Shown: in pieces, positions 1 through 7,577 of the stretch
Layout of the letters: every line of letters starts with the position of its first letter
Numbering within the stretch: the stretch's first letter is position 1
Assembly: GCA_031270065.1 (NCBI GenBank)
Contig: JAISYF010000178.1
Location: 1-57,023 of the forward strand
Direction of reading: 5' to 3'
Source: Prevotellaceae bacterium
GTDB lineage: Bacteria > Bacteroidota > Bacteroidia > Bacteroidales > Paludibacteraceae
Length of the DNA: 57,023 bases
Translations under genes and position numbers: made by a program
Notes under the pieces: model-generated
Database searches by the model: none
Told to the model about the DNA's origin: nothing
The model's input: the letters and a program-made list of their open reading frames with translations, nothing else

Positions 1-239
1 ATATTCAAAATGCTTCAAAAGTCCGTTCTACAAACGGTTTATGGCTGCATGCATTCGGAAAACTTGCTATCGCTTTTATGTCTTTTTTATTTTAACCCGT
101 GATTCGCATTAATAATTAAAAAATAATTTAGAATTTTTTTACTGTTTTTTCCTATCGCGAATTGGAAATTTCTATAAAAATTTTCTTGCTGCAAAATTAC
201 GGTACATTCTTTATCATTATTATTCGCTACACGCATATT
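1..239. other. Gene-free left edge
   Basis: No convincing reading frame or RNA gene is visible. The first 110 bases can be read for about 30 codons in some frames but nothing is recognisable, so they may be the tail of a feature cut by the window edge. Confidence 0.4.
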
Positions 240-264
240 TTTACCCTATTTTCGGGTAAATTTT
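240..264 (+). terminator. Small hairpin with T-rich tail
   Basis: TTTACCC (240-246) and GGGTAAA (254-260) form a 7-bp stem with a 7-nt loop, followed by TTTTATTTTA. It could terminate transcription entering from the left. It lies about 25 bases before the -7 box of the next gene, so an operator role is also possible. Confidence 0.35.
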
Positions 265-284
265 ATTTTATCCCCAAAAATTAT

Positions 285-292
285 TAACTTTG
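285..292 (+). promoter_or_regulatory. -7 box of the XRE regulator gene
   Basis: TAACTTTG matches the Bacteroidota TAnnTTTG box and lies 24 bases before the ATG, giving a short leader. Confidence 0.6.
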
Positions 293-315
293 CAAAATTA
301 ATAAAAAAATTTAAT

Positions 316-621
316 ATGAACAGCACAATTTCAAAAAAAATAAAAACTCTGCGGTTAGATAAGGGTATTAATCAAGAGCAAATGGCTGATTTACTGCATA
401 TTTCGCAGTCGGCATATTCAAGAATTGAAATAGGCGAATGTGATGGTTGGCGTTATATAGATGATATTTGCACCGTTTTTGAAATAAAACCAGAGGAATT
501 ATTTATTCCCGAAGGTTTGGTGCAAAATAATAACAGTGGCGACAATGCCTCTGCTGTACAAAACAACACGCACAACGACACACACACATTATTATTAATC
601 AACTTTCCGACAAAGTTATAG
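316..621 (+). CDS. XRE-family HTH regulator, frame broken at an AC repeat
   Basis: The N-terminal 65 residues form a Cro/C1-type helix-turn-helix (QEQMADLLHISQSAYSRIE is the recognition part), so the product should bind DNA as a small repressor. Residues 70-90 are an Asn/Thr-rich linker. After the run ACACACACACA (578-588) the frame gives only LLLINFPTKL before a stop. The -1 frame continues as IINQLSDKVIELYEEKI and then a Glu/Lys/Leu-rich coiled coil ending in LRK at the TAA at 699-701. Losing one AC unit, or gaining two, would join HTH and coiled coil. The 101-residue product is therefore probably an 'off' or damaged state of a roughly 128-residue regulator. The target is unknown; the flavodiiron gene converges from the other side with one base between them. 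Confidence 0.75.
   Translation: MNSTISKKIKTLRLDKGINQEQMADLLHISQSAYSRIEIGECDGWRYIDDICTVFEIKPEELFIPEGLVQNNNSGDNASAVQNNTHNDTHTLLLINFPTKL
578..588 (+). repeat. Dinucleotide AC tract in the XRE regulator gene
   Basis: Five and a half AC units sit exactly where the HTH frame and the coiled-coil frame part company. Slippage by one unit restores one long frame. Confidence 0.8.
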
Positions 622-702
622 AACTTTATGAGGAAAAAATAAAGAGGTTAGAGGCAAAAAACAATGCGTTAGAGGAGGAATTGCAGCGGTTAAGAAAGTA
701 AA

Positions 703-1881
703 TCACCTTACCTTGCCCGCAACCTCTTTTCCCAGATTATAAAATATTTCATAATCTGCCTTTTGCATCGCTTGTTTGACTTCCGCCGAGCCGACATTTT
801 CGTATTGCATTTTTTCGGAAAAAGCGTTCAGCAGACGAACAGACTGCCCCGCCCAAGTGTAACAGCCGAATGAGGCGAAAATGCGGTTTTTCAATGTACG
901 GAGTTCAAGTTTGTCAAGCACCTGCGAAACTTCTGGAAAAAGGTTGCCGTTGTAGGTCGGCGAACCGATAATTAGCCCTTTGTAGCGGAAACAATCCGTA
1001 ATAATCTGCGAAATATCGCTTTTTGAAACATCGTGCAAAATTACATTCGGCGTAATTTCCGCTACGCCGCGCGCAACAACTTCCGCCATCGCCTCTGTAT
1101 GCGAATACATAGAGCCATAAACAATTACAACGCCATTCTCGCCCTCGTATTTTGAAAGTTGATTGTAAATGCCCACAACTTTTTCGATATGTTTCCGCCA
1201 AACAGGTCCGTGCAGTGAACAAATCGTATCTATCTGAATATCAGTAAGTTTTTGCAAAGTTTTTTGCACAGGCAAGCCGTATTTTCCGATAATATTTACA
1301 TAATAACGGTACATTTCGCCGATATATTTTTCGATGTTGAGTTTTGAGTCCTCAACTGCGCCGTCAAGCGTGCCGAAACAGCCGAAAGCGTCAGCGGAAA
1401 AAAGAACTTTTTCCGTCTTTTCATAACTCATCATTACCTCAGGCCAATGCACCATCGGCGCAAAAATAAAGCGCAAAACGTGTTTTCCGATCGGCAGTTC
1501 TTGATTTTCCTCAACAATAAGCAGATTTTGCGAAATAGAATAAAATCCATTCAGCATTTCAGCCGCTTTTTTGTTGCAAACTATCTGTAAATCAGGATAT
1601 TGAGTAAGATATGCCTTAATTCCTGACGTGTGGTCAGGTTCGAGGTGATGAATAACAAGATAGTCGATTTTTCTGCCTTCGAGCGCAAATTTTATCTTTT
1701 CCAAAGAGTGCTCGGCAAAAGAATTTTCAACGGTGTCGAACAACACAACTTTCTCATCTACAAGCAGATACGAATTATACGAAACTCCGTATGGCAACGG
1801 TATCATTCGCTCAAAAAGTTGCGTCTTGCGGTCATTTACACCGACATAATATAAATTGTCTGATAATTTATGTGAAAACAT
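703..1881 (-). CDS. Flavodiiron protein (A-type flavoprotein, O2/NO reductase)
   Basis: This 392-residue cytoplasmic enzyme reduces O2 to water or NO to N2O at a diiron site, taking electrons through FMN from rubredoxin or a similar donor. Residues 1-245 are the metallo-beta-lactamase-like domain. The iron-ligand pattern is visible: H79-x-E81-x-D83-H84 in HHLEPDHTSG, H145 in MVHWPE, D164 in SADAF, and H224 in SLHGPVW. Residues 250-392 are the flavodoxin domain, with the FMN phosphate loop in VYGSMYSHTEAM. Length and domain order are those of the two-domain class, with no rubredoxin extension. It has its own promoter and stands alone. Such enzymes protect anaerobes from oxygen and nitric oxide; which substrate is used here cannot be read from sequence. 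Confidence 0.93.
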   Translation of the reverse strand: MFSHKLSDNLYYVGVNDRKTQLFERMIPLPYGVSYNSYLLVDEKVVLFDTVENSFAEHSLEKIKFALEGRKIDYLVIHHLEPDHTSGIKAYLTQYPDLQIVCNKKAAEMLNGFYSISQNLLIVEENQELPIGKHVLRFIFAPMVHWPEVMMSYEKTEKVLFSADAFGCFGTLDGAVEDSKLNIEKYIGEMYRYYVNIIGKYGLPVQKTLQKLTDIQIDTICSLHGPVWRKHIEKVVGIYNQLSKYEGENGVVIVYGSMYSHTEAMAEVVARGVAEITPNVILHDVSKSDISQIITDCFRYKGLIIGSPTYNGNLFPEVSQVLDKLELRTLKNRIFASFGCYTWAGQSVRLLNAFSEKMQYENVGSAEVKQAMQKADYEIFYNLGKEVAGKVR

Positions 1882-1906
1882 TTTTTTTAATTATGAATTT
1901 GATTTA

Positions 1907-1914
1907 CAAAGGTA
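1907..1914 (-). promoter_or_regulatory. -7 box of the flavodiiron gene
   Basis: On the minus strand this reads TACCTTTG, about 26 bases before the start codon. Confidence 0.6.
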
Positions 1915-1951
1915 CAATTTTTTTTCACCCCAAAAATAATTCTTCCATTTT

Positions 1952-2956
1952 TTACAAAATTTGAAACATTCCAAACAACGCAAATCCATACGCTTTTGCT
2001 ATTAAATAATTGAAAATCAGCGTGTAAAGTATGCCTGTCAGCATTGTGAATTTGATTAAATCACCTGAAATTTTGTAACTAAATTTTTTATTCCACAAAA
2101 AAACGATAGATATTGTAGAAGGCAACAAAATTCCAAATATAAAATATCTGAAAGAAATATTGTCGTTTGGCAAATTAAATTTATGAACAACAAAAAACAA
2201 ACCTGTTAAAATTGCTGATAATAAGCAAGTTACAACAATTTTCGCATTTTTTTCGCCCCAAACTATCGGCAGTGTTCTGCATTCCATTTCCCTGTCGCCT
2301 ACAATGTCCTCTAAATCTTTGACCACTTCGCGCACGAGCGTCAAAAGGAACGCAAAAAGCGCGAAACCGCACACCCAAAAGTAAAGTTCTTTTATCATTA
2401 TCCTGTAAGTTTCCAACAGCGACGGCGGCATTTGACGGATTAACTCATCGCTGTAAATGCTTGAAAATGACGCTCTTTCCGCCGCCAACACAACCAAAAC
2501 CGCCAACGCTGAACTGAACGCGACAATAAGATTTCCAACCAAAAACTGCCTTTTGTAACTTGAAGAATAAAACCACAGCATTCCTGCCGTTATCGCAAAA
2601 ATAAACCCTAACGTGCTGCTTTTCAACAGGATAGCAACCACAACGCCGAGCAATACGCCCGCCGAAGTTAAGGTGATATAGAGCGACATTGCCGCTTTTT
2701 TCGAGATTTTTTCGCCGATAATCACGCTTTCGGGGCGGTTAATTCGGTCAATTTTCAGGTCGAAATAGTCATTGATAACATACCCGCCCGCCGCAATTAG
2801 CACTGTGGCAAGTGTTAGCAGCCAAAAAATTCCGCTCGGCAAAGGTGCGGACAAAAAAGCATATTTTTGCAGAATCGGCATCAGCACCGAAAAATAGATT
2901 AACCATTGTATCAACACAATGAAAATCAGGTTTTTATAACGAATAAGGTTTAACAT
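1952..2956 (-). CDS. UbiA-family prenyltransferase
   Basis: A 334-residue polytopic membrane protein of the UbiA superfamily, which transfers an isoprenyl chain from a polyprenyl diphosphate to an acceptor. Both Asp-rich Mg/diphosphate motifs are present: NDYFDLKIDRINRP (N62 to P75) and the region around KDLEDIVGDRE (213-223). About eight or nine hydrophobic helices are visible. Bacteroidota relatives are often annotated as geranylgeranylglycerol-phosphate geranylgeranyltransferase; a menaquinone or other acceptor is equally possible, so the substrate stays open. It starts 39 bases after the end of the membrane protein gene upstream and may be cotranscribed with the glycan cluster. Confidence 0.85.
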   Translation of the reverse strand: MLNLIRYKNLIFIVLIQWLIYFSVLMPILQKYAFLSAPLPSGIFWLLTLATVLIAAGGYVINDYFDLKIDRINRPESVIIGEKISKKAAMSLYITLTSAGVLLGVVVAILLKSSTLGFIFAITAGMLWFYSSSYKRQFLVGNLIVAFSSALAVLVVLAAERASFSSIYSDELIRQMPPSLLETYRIMIKELYFWVCGFALFAFLLTLVREVVKDLEDIVGDREMECRTLPIVWGEKNAKIVVTCLLSAILTGLFFVVHKFNLPNDNISFRYFIFGILLPSTISIVFLWNKKFSYKISGDLIKFTMLTGILYTLIFNYLIAKAYGFALFGMFQIL

Positions 2957-2995
2957 AAATTATATTTTATTTTAGTTATTTCAGTTTTTTGTCTT

Positions 2996-4411
2996 TTATA
3001 CCATATCCCGCCCTGCCAATTTAAAGAAACTCCAGCCGATTATTGCAAAGAAAAGGGAAATTGTCCAAAAGTTGTAGTATTTTTTTGTTTTGTTGGTGCA
3101 TAGCGATATTCCATAAGCGGCAAACATTATTACAAACGGCAGCGCAGGCTGATGAAACCGCTCTGACTGTGCGAAAGGGCTTAGCGCAATAACACCGAGA
3201 TAACCAATCATATATGAGCCTGCTAAAATATATTTTCGCCACTCTTTTCGTTTAAAAATCATAAAAATTGCAAAAATTGCAAAAAAAGACAAAATATTTT
3301 TGCAGTAATTTCCGCCGTTAATCACTTTTATATTTTGTTGTCCTGGCGTTTCTACTACTGTCGGAAAAGGTATAGTAAAAATCAACGGAGCAAAAGCCGC
3401 ACCTGAAAAATATTTTGCAAACTCATTACCGCCTGTGCGCAAAGAGCGGAATTGCATTGAATTTGCCTGCGCCTCTGTCCTCGCATTCCAAGTTTCTTCA
3501 ATCTCTGTGGCAATCTGTCCTCCGATAAAATAGGCAATTACCACCACCGCCCACACACCTACTATAATTCTCTGCCGCCAATTAACCACTTTTTTATTTG
3601 CAAAAAGCACTGCCGTTCCAAGCGACAGCAAAGCCACCGAGCCGAGTGCTGTACGCAAAGCAAATAACGATATTGCAGCCAAAAATGGCAAAATCATATC
3701 TTTTACGCCGTATTTTTGCGACCGCAGCATATTGTCCATTCGTTCTACAAAAAATACTCCGAGAAAAACCATTTCGATTTCTTTCAAGTGCAGCCCGCAA
3801 TAATAAATCAAATTCGGCATCAACATACACAAAATCCCTGCAATCCGCCCAGTGTTTTCGTTGTTGAAAGAGCGTTTTGCCAAGCGGTAAATCAACACGC
3901 AGGTATATGCACCAATCACAGATTTTATAACTCTGACAATAAAAATATTCAGTCCGAAAATATTTATGTTAAATATTTTATATAATAATCCGAGATAAAC
4001 AGGATAGCCTGAGTCTGAAAGCGACATAAATTGCATTTCAAAGGCAAAACCATTTTTTACAATATTTATTGCCGAGTTGTGGTAAAAAAATGAATCCGCC
4101 GCCTGAAACTCAAACGGCAATCCAAAACCTGTCATTGCTGTATAGAAAAACCAACTGAAAATCACCCAGCATAGACGAATTATGAACGCAGTTTGAAAGA
4201 GTTTTTTCGTAAAAAATTTTTCGGAATAACCCGCCCATTTTCGAGTTAATGTATTTGAATAAGTAAAAAATGAAAATACCGCCACCGCGCCGAACACATA
4301 AAAATACCAAGGCATTGTGTATTTAAAAAATATCACAAAGCAGGCAAACACAGAGGCAATATAAATATAAATTGCCTTTTCTGTAAAATATTTTGGAAAA
4401 TAGTTGAGCAC
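2996..4411 (-). CDS. Polytopic membrane protein, GT-C (GT39-like) fold suspected
   Basis: 471 residues with around ten hydrophobic segments. The first long extracytoplasmic loop carries AADSFFYHNSA (about residue 105) followed by LSDSGYPVYLG. This resembles the acidic catalytic loop of GT-C glycosyltransferases that use lipid-linked sugars, though the match is by layout only. The frame opens with GTG directly after an in-frame TAA, so GTG is the only reasonable start. Its position at the end of the glycan cluster suggests sugar transfer or polymerisation on the periplasmic face. A Wzy-type polymerase is the main alternative. Confidence 0.55.
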   Translation of the reverse strand: MLNYFPKYFTEKAIYIYIASVFACFVIFFKYTMPWYFYVFGAVAVFSFFTYSNTLTRKWAGYSEKFFTKKLFQTAFIIRLCWVIFSWFFYTAMTGFGLPFEFQAADSFFYHNSAINIVKNGFAFEMQFMSLSDSGYPVYLGLLYKIFNINIFGLNIFIVRVIKSVIGAYTCVLIYRLAKRSFNNENTGRIAGILCMLMPNLIYYCGLHLKEIEMVFLGVFFVERMDNMLRSQKYGVKDMILPFLAAISLFALRTALGSVALLSLGTAVLFANKKVVNWRQRIIVGVWAVVVIAYFIGGQIATEIEETWNARTEAQANSMQFRSLRTGGNEFAKYFSGAAFAPLIFTIPFPTVVETPGQQNIKVINGGNYCKNILSFFAIFAIFMIFKRKEWRKYILAGSYMIGYLGVIALSPFAQSERFHQPALPFVIMFAAYGISLCTNKTKKYYNFWTISLFFAIIGWSFFKLAGRDMV

Positions 4412-4475
4412 TTATTTTAATTATGAATTTTTGCCCTTGTTCTTTATTGAAATTCCATATATTCGTTGCAAGTTT

Positions 4476-4503
4476 CTGTCATTGCGGGTTTGAGCAATGA
4501 CAG
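4476..4503. repeat. REP-like hairpin CATTGCGGG...GCAATG
   Basis: CTGTCATTGC (4476-4485) pairs perfectly with GCAATGACAG (4494-4503) around an 8-nt loop GGGTTTGA. A related hairpin lies at 54785-54808. It sits between two glycan genes and could stabilise or attenuate the transcript. Confidence 0.6.
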
Positions 4504-4547
4504 GGTGTTGCATTGTATTCCTTTTCTTGCTAAACACAGATAATTTT

Positions 4548-5633
4548 TTAGTTTTTATTTTTTAGTTTAAAATAATTCCTTTCCAACACTTTCAAATGTT
4601 CCTCTATCGAAAACTTTTTTCTTATTTCTATTGCATTTTTTTTCGCATTTTCTTTGTACTCGTTTTGATTTTGCAAAAATAGTAAAAATTTATCTAATAA
4701 ATCGGTTTCGTTTTTGGTTTTGTACAAAATTGCAAATTTTCCATTGTCGGCAATTTCTTTCATAACCTCAAAATCATTCACAAATACAGGCAATCCCGCA
4801 GCAATCGCCTCAATTACAGCAATGCCAAAAGTGTCGTGGTCGGTGCTGTAAATAAATGCGTCAATGTGCTGCAAAATTGCAGGAACATCGTTGCGAGAAC
4901 CGAGAAAATGTACGTTTTGCAAGCCGTTTTTCGCGCAAAAATCCGCGCATTCATCATAAAGATGAGGATTTTTTTCGTCTTTTTTTCCAATAAAATAGAA
5001 CTCAATTTTTTTTGTTTTTTCATTTAAAAGTTTCAAAAACCTGCAAACAGTAAAATGTTCCCTCACACTTACAAAATTGCCAATCATTGCAAGTTTTGGG
5101 TTTTTATTTTCTGACAGAAAAACAGGTTTTTCAAAATTTTTGTCAAATTTTTTAAACGAAATTCCGTTATAAACAGTCGCCTGTTTTTCGGGTTTTAAAC
5201 TGTATTTTTTTATGTAATATTCTCGTTGATAATTGCTTACAAAGAAATTTTTATCAGTTTTTTTGATAATAAATTTCATTAAAACACTCTCTTTCTCAAA
5301 ACTGTGATATGTTTGTACAACTTTTATCTTTGTTCCCAACGTTGCAATTTTTGAATACAAAGCGTCTAAAAATTGTTGAGAATGAACTATTTGCACATTT
5401 TCTTTTTTTAACAATTTGCGCAATTTCAGCAAATAAATAAAATCAAACGGAAATTTCGGCGCGAGTTTAAAAAATTTCGGCTCTGCCGTATAAAAATCCT
5501 GCTGCAAAACGCCGCCTTTACGATGAACACCGATAAACTCAAAATCTGCCTTGTCAGCGTTGCGAAACACATCAAGCAGCAACGTTTCTGTGCCGCCACG
5601 ATTGAGCGAACCGAGTAAAAATGCAACTTTCAT
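4548..5633 (-). CDS. Glycosyltransferase family 4
   Basis: 361 residues from the preferred ATG (MKVAFLLGSLNRGGTETLLL). The N-terminal motif with the Gly-Gly-Thr-Glu loop and the C-terminal motif DTFGIAVIEAIAAGLPVF, holding the E-x7-E pair, are those of GT4/GT-B retaining transferases. It should move a sugar from a nucleotide donor to a growing lipid-linked glycan at the cytoplasmic face. The frame is open 29 codons further upstream (to 5720), but that stretch reads through the leader repeat shared with the acyltransferase gene, so the later start is chosen. Donor and acceptor cannot be predicted. Confidence 0.85.
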   Translation of the reverse strand: MKVAFLLGSLNRGGTETLLLDVFRNADKADFEFIGVHRKGGVLQQDFYTAEPKFFKLAPKFPFDFIYLLKLRKLLKKENVQIVHSQQFLDALYSKIATLGTKIKVVQTYHSFEKESVLMKFIIKKTDKNFFVSNYQREYYIKKYSLKPEKQATVYNGISFKKFDKNFEKPVFLSENKNPKLAMIGNFVSVREHFTVCRFLKLLNEKTKKIEFYFIGKKDEKNPHLYDECADFCAKNGLQNVHFLGSRNDVPAILQHIDAFIYSTDHDTFGIAVIEAIAAGLPVFVNDFEVMKEIADNGKFAILYKTKNETDLLDKFLLFLQNQNEYKENAKKNAIEIRKKFSIEEHLKVLERNYFKLKNKN

Positions 5634-5699
5634 GCTTTTGTTTTTTTGCCTCTGATTACACTGTTTTACACCGAATTTATTTATTTCCAGATTTTGCAA

Positions 5700-5750
5700 A
5701 ATTAACATATTTTTTTGCAAATTACGAAAATTATGTAATTATATGAATAA
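5700..5750 (-). promoter_or_regulatory. AT-rich leader shared with the acyltransferase gene
   Basis: This stretch matches 6352-6404 at most positions. On the minus strand both hold TAATTTGCAAAAA followed by a TTAAT, each some 15 to 90 bases before a glycan gene start. The TAATTTG is one base short of the usual -7 box, so promoter function is probable but not certain. Confidence 0.45.
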
Positions 5751-5790
5751 TTTTATACGTGTAAATCTATGTTTTCAGTGGCGAATTTAA

Positions 5791-6339
5791 TTATTCTACA
5801 AAAATTTCTTTATATTTTTTACAACTTTCCAACATTTTTTCTCGATGAGATAGCACAAAATTGTTGTTTCGCAATGTAAATTCCGCAGAAAAAACGTTTT
5901 CATCATTCATTTTAGCCTTTTGCTTTTCCAAATATTGGTCAAGCGTGCAAATCACTTTTGCAGGCGCACCGACAGCAACCGAATTTACAGGAATATCTTT
6001 GCTCACAACGCTGCCCGCGCCAATTACCGCGTTGTCGCCAATCGCAACATTCGGCAAAACAATAGTCCCTGCGCCGATAAAAACGTTGCTGCCTATTTTC
6101 ACATTGGCAACGCGAGTGTGGTTGAGAAAAATCTTTGTGCTTGCGTCGTGCGCCAAGATATGCACTTTCGGCGCAAGTATCACATTATCGCCAATTTCAA
6201 CGTGCCAGCAATGGCTTGGGTCGATAATTACTCCGTCCATAATGGTTACGTTTTTACCAATTTTCAACCCGCGTTTTTTCAGTTTTTCGATGTTCTGCTC
6301 GCCGCGAATTTTCCGTAATATTTTTTTGATAAATTTCAT
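5791..6339 (-). CDS. Hexapeptide-repeat O-acyltransferase
   Basis: 182 residues. From about 25 to 135 the protein shows left-handed beta-helix hexapeptide repeats (IGKNVTIMDGVIIDPS, IGDNVILAPKVHI, IGSNVFIGAGTIVLPNVAIGDNAVIGAGSVV), with H71-like His in LAHDAST as a candidate catalytic base. The C-terminus VNSVAVGAPAKVI is the usual coenzyme A side of LbH acetyltransferases of the WcaF/maltose-acetyltransferase type. It probably O-acetylates a sugar of the surface glycan built by its neighbours. Confidence 0.85.
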   Translation of the reverse strand: MKFIKKILRKIRGEQNIEKLKKRGLKIGKNVTIMDGVIIDPSHCWHVEIGDNVILAPKVHILAHDASTKIFLNHTRVANVKIGSNVFIGAGTIVLPNVAIGDNAVIGAGSVVSKDIPVNSVAVGAPAKVICTLDQYLEKQKAKMNDENVFSAEFTLRNNNFVLSHREKMLESCKKYKEIFVE

Positions 6340-6351
6340 ATTTTTTTATGG

Positions 6352-6404
6352 AATTAACGTATTTTTGCAAATTATGAAAATTTTGTTAATTATATTAATG
6401 TATT
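6352..6404 (-). promoter_or_regulatory. AT-rich leader shared with the GT4 gene
   Basis: Second copy of the leader described at 5700-5750. It lies between the acyltransferase start and the end of the upstream GT2 and overlaps the last ten bases of that GT2. Confidence 0.45.
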
Positions 6405-7345
6405 ATTTGTTTCAATCTGTGTAATTTGTGGATTATTTTACTTTTTATTTTTAAAATCGTTCTCGGCGTCTTATAAAATTTTTGCATCGATTCAGGCTGT
6501 TTCTCAAAATCTACTTTGCCTATTTCCTTTTGAAACTCTGCAACATACTGATTTTGAGTGTAATACCGTGCCAAAGTATAAACCCGCAAATTGTCCAAAA
6601 CCTGCTTTAAAACAGGATTTTTTGCCTCTTGTTCCTGCAAATAATCAAGATTAAAAATAAAATGCGTTGTTGGCTCATAAATTTTCTCAAAGACCACGCC
6701 TCTGCTTTGTTGCTCCACATCTTGATTATAAAACGCTAACTGCTTATTAATCAGCGCAGTACGATATTTTAACGCAATACGCGCCCACAAATCAAAATCC
6801 TCGCCAAGTTTGAGTTTAGGCTTAAAACCGCCCATTTCATTGAAAACAGATTTTTTTATAGTTGCTGTGATTGGATTTACAGGCATATACGGCGACCTCG
6901 AATAAGCCTCAAAATAATCGAAATAACCGCGTTCAAAATTTTCAGCAACGCCAATTTTTGCAGGAATATTTTTACCGTTTTTTACCTTAAAATAGGAACT
7001 TGCCCACAACGCAGCATCAGGAAAATCATTGATTAATTTCACCATTTCCTCCAAATAATTCTCTGCCCACCAATCGTCAGCATCAAGAAAGACAATGTAA
7101 TCGTATTTTGCAATTTTTACGCCATTGTTTCGCGCAACAGAAACGCCCGAATTTTGCTGTTGAATGATTTTCAAATTTGAAAATTTGAAAATTTGAAAAT
7201 TGCGGACAACATTTAATGAATTGTCTGTTGAACCGTCATCAATAACAATGATTTCAAACTCTTTAAAAGTTTGATTTACAACCGATTGCAACGCTTTTTC
7301 AACGTATTTCGCTTTGTTGTATAAAGGTATTATTATAGAAAACAT
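6395..7345 (-). CDS. Glycosyltransferase family 2 with a repeat-derived insert
   Basis: 316 residues. The GT-A fold opens with MFSIIIPLYNKAKYVEKAL, then IVIDDGSTDNS, and the metal-binding VFLDADDWW (DAD) near residue 93. A family-2 inverting transferase is clear. Residues just after NVVRN read FQIFKFSNLK, where relatives have a short loop. This insert is encoded by three units of the TTTGAAAA repeat (7171-7202) found between genes elsewhere in the window, so a non-coding repeat has been absorbed in frame. The core motifs on both sides are intact and the gene looks functional. Confidence 0.87.
   Translation of the reverse strand: MFSIIIPLYNKAKYVEKALQSVVNQTFKEFEIIVIDDGSTDNSLNVVRNFQIFKFSNLKIIQQQNSGVSVARNNGVKIAKYDYIVFLDADDWWAENYLEEMVKLINDFPDAALWASSYFKVKNGKNIPAKIGVAENFERGYFDYFEAYSRSPYMPVNPITATIKKSVFNEMGGFKPKLKLGEDFDLWARIALKYRTALINKQLAFYNQDVEQQSRGVVFEKIYEPTTHFIFNLDYLQEQEAKNPVLKQVLDNLRVYTLARYYTQNQYVAEFQKEIGKVDFEKQPESMQKFYKTPRTILKIKSKIIHKLHRLKQIIH
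7171..7202. repeat. TTTGAAAA-type repeat inside a coding region
   Basis: Three to four units of AAATTTG/AAAATTTG. The period is about eight bases; the frame survives because the total insert is a multiple of three. Confidence 0.8.
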
Positions 7346-7416
7346 TATTTTTTTCTGATTTAATTTTTCTTGTAATTATTCTTCTAAATCTTTCATAATC
7401 AATGTTTTATATTATT

Positions 7417-7467
7417 CAACTAAATGGTATTATTCCATTTGGTATAATATCATTCAGTTGAATGCAA
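7417..7467. repeat. Imperfect inverted repeat between glycan genes
   Basis: ATTCAACT near 7417 is mirrored by AGTTGAAT near 7460, with further pairing of AAATG/CATT and TATTAT/ATAATA inside. It may act as a terminator or be the end of a lost element. Confidence 0.45.
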
Positions 7468-7499
7468 AAATAATATTTTTTCCGATACAAAATGTATTT

Positions 7500-7556
7500 T
7501 GAATTACAAAAATTTTCAACATTTTTCGCTTTGTTATATAGAGATATTATTGTGGA
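7500..7556 (-). pseudogene. Remnant of a second GT2 N-terminus
   Basis: Read on the minus strand these bases give STIISLYNKAKNVENF, clearly the beta-1 and alpha-1 start of a GT2 enzyme and similar to MFSIIIPLYNKAKYVEKA of the neighbour. No start codon and no continuation are present. It is the scar of a deleted or recombined glycosyltransferase gene. Confidence 0.65.
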
Positions 7557-7577
7557 GAGTCTATTTTTTGAAAAATT

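Noticed and set aside
5861..6424. 187-codon plus-strand frame over the acyltransferase gene
   Set aside because: It mirrors the hexapeptide repeat in reverse; the minus-strand product is a clear family member.
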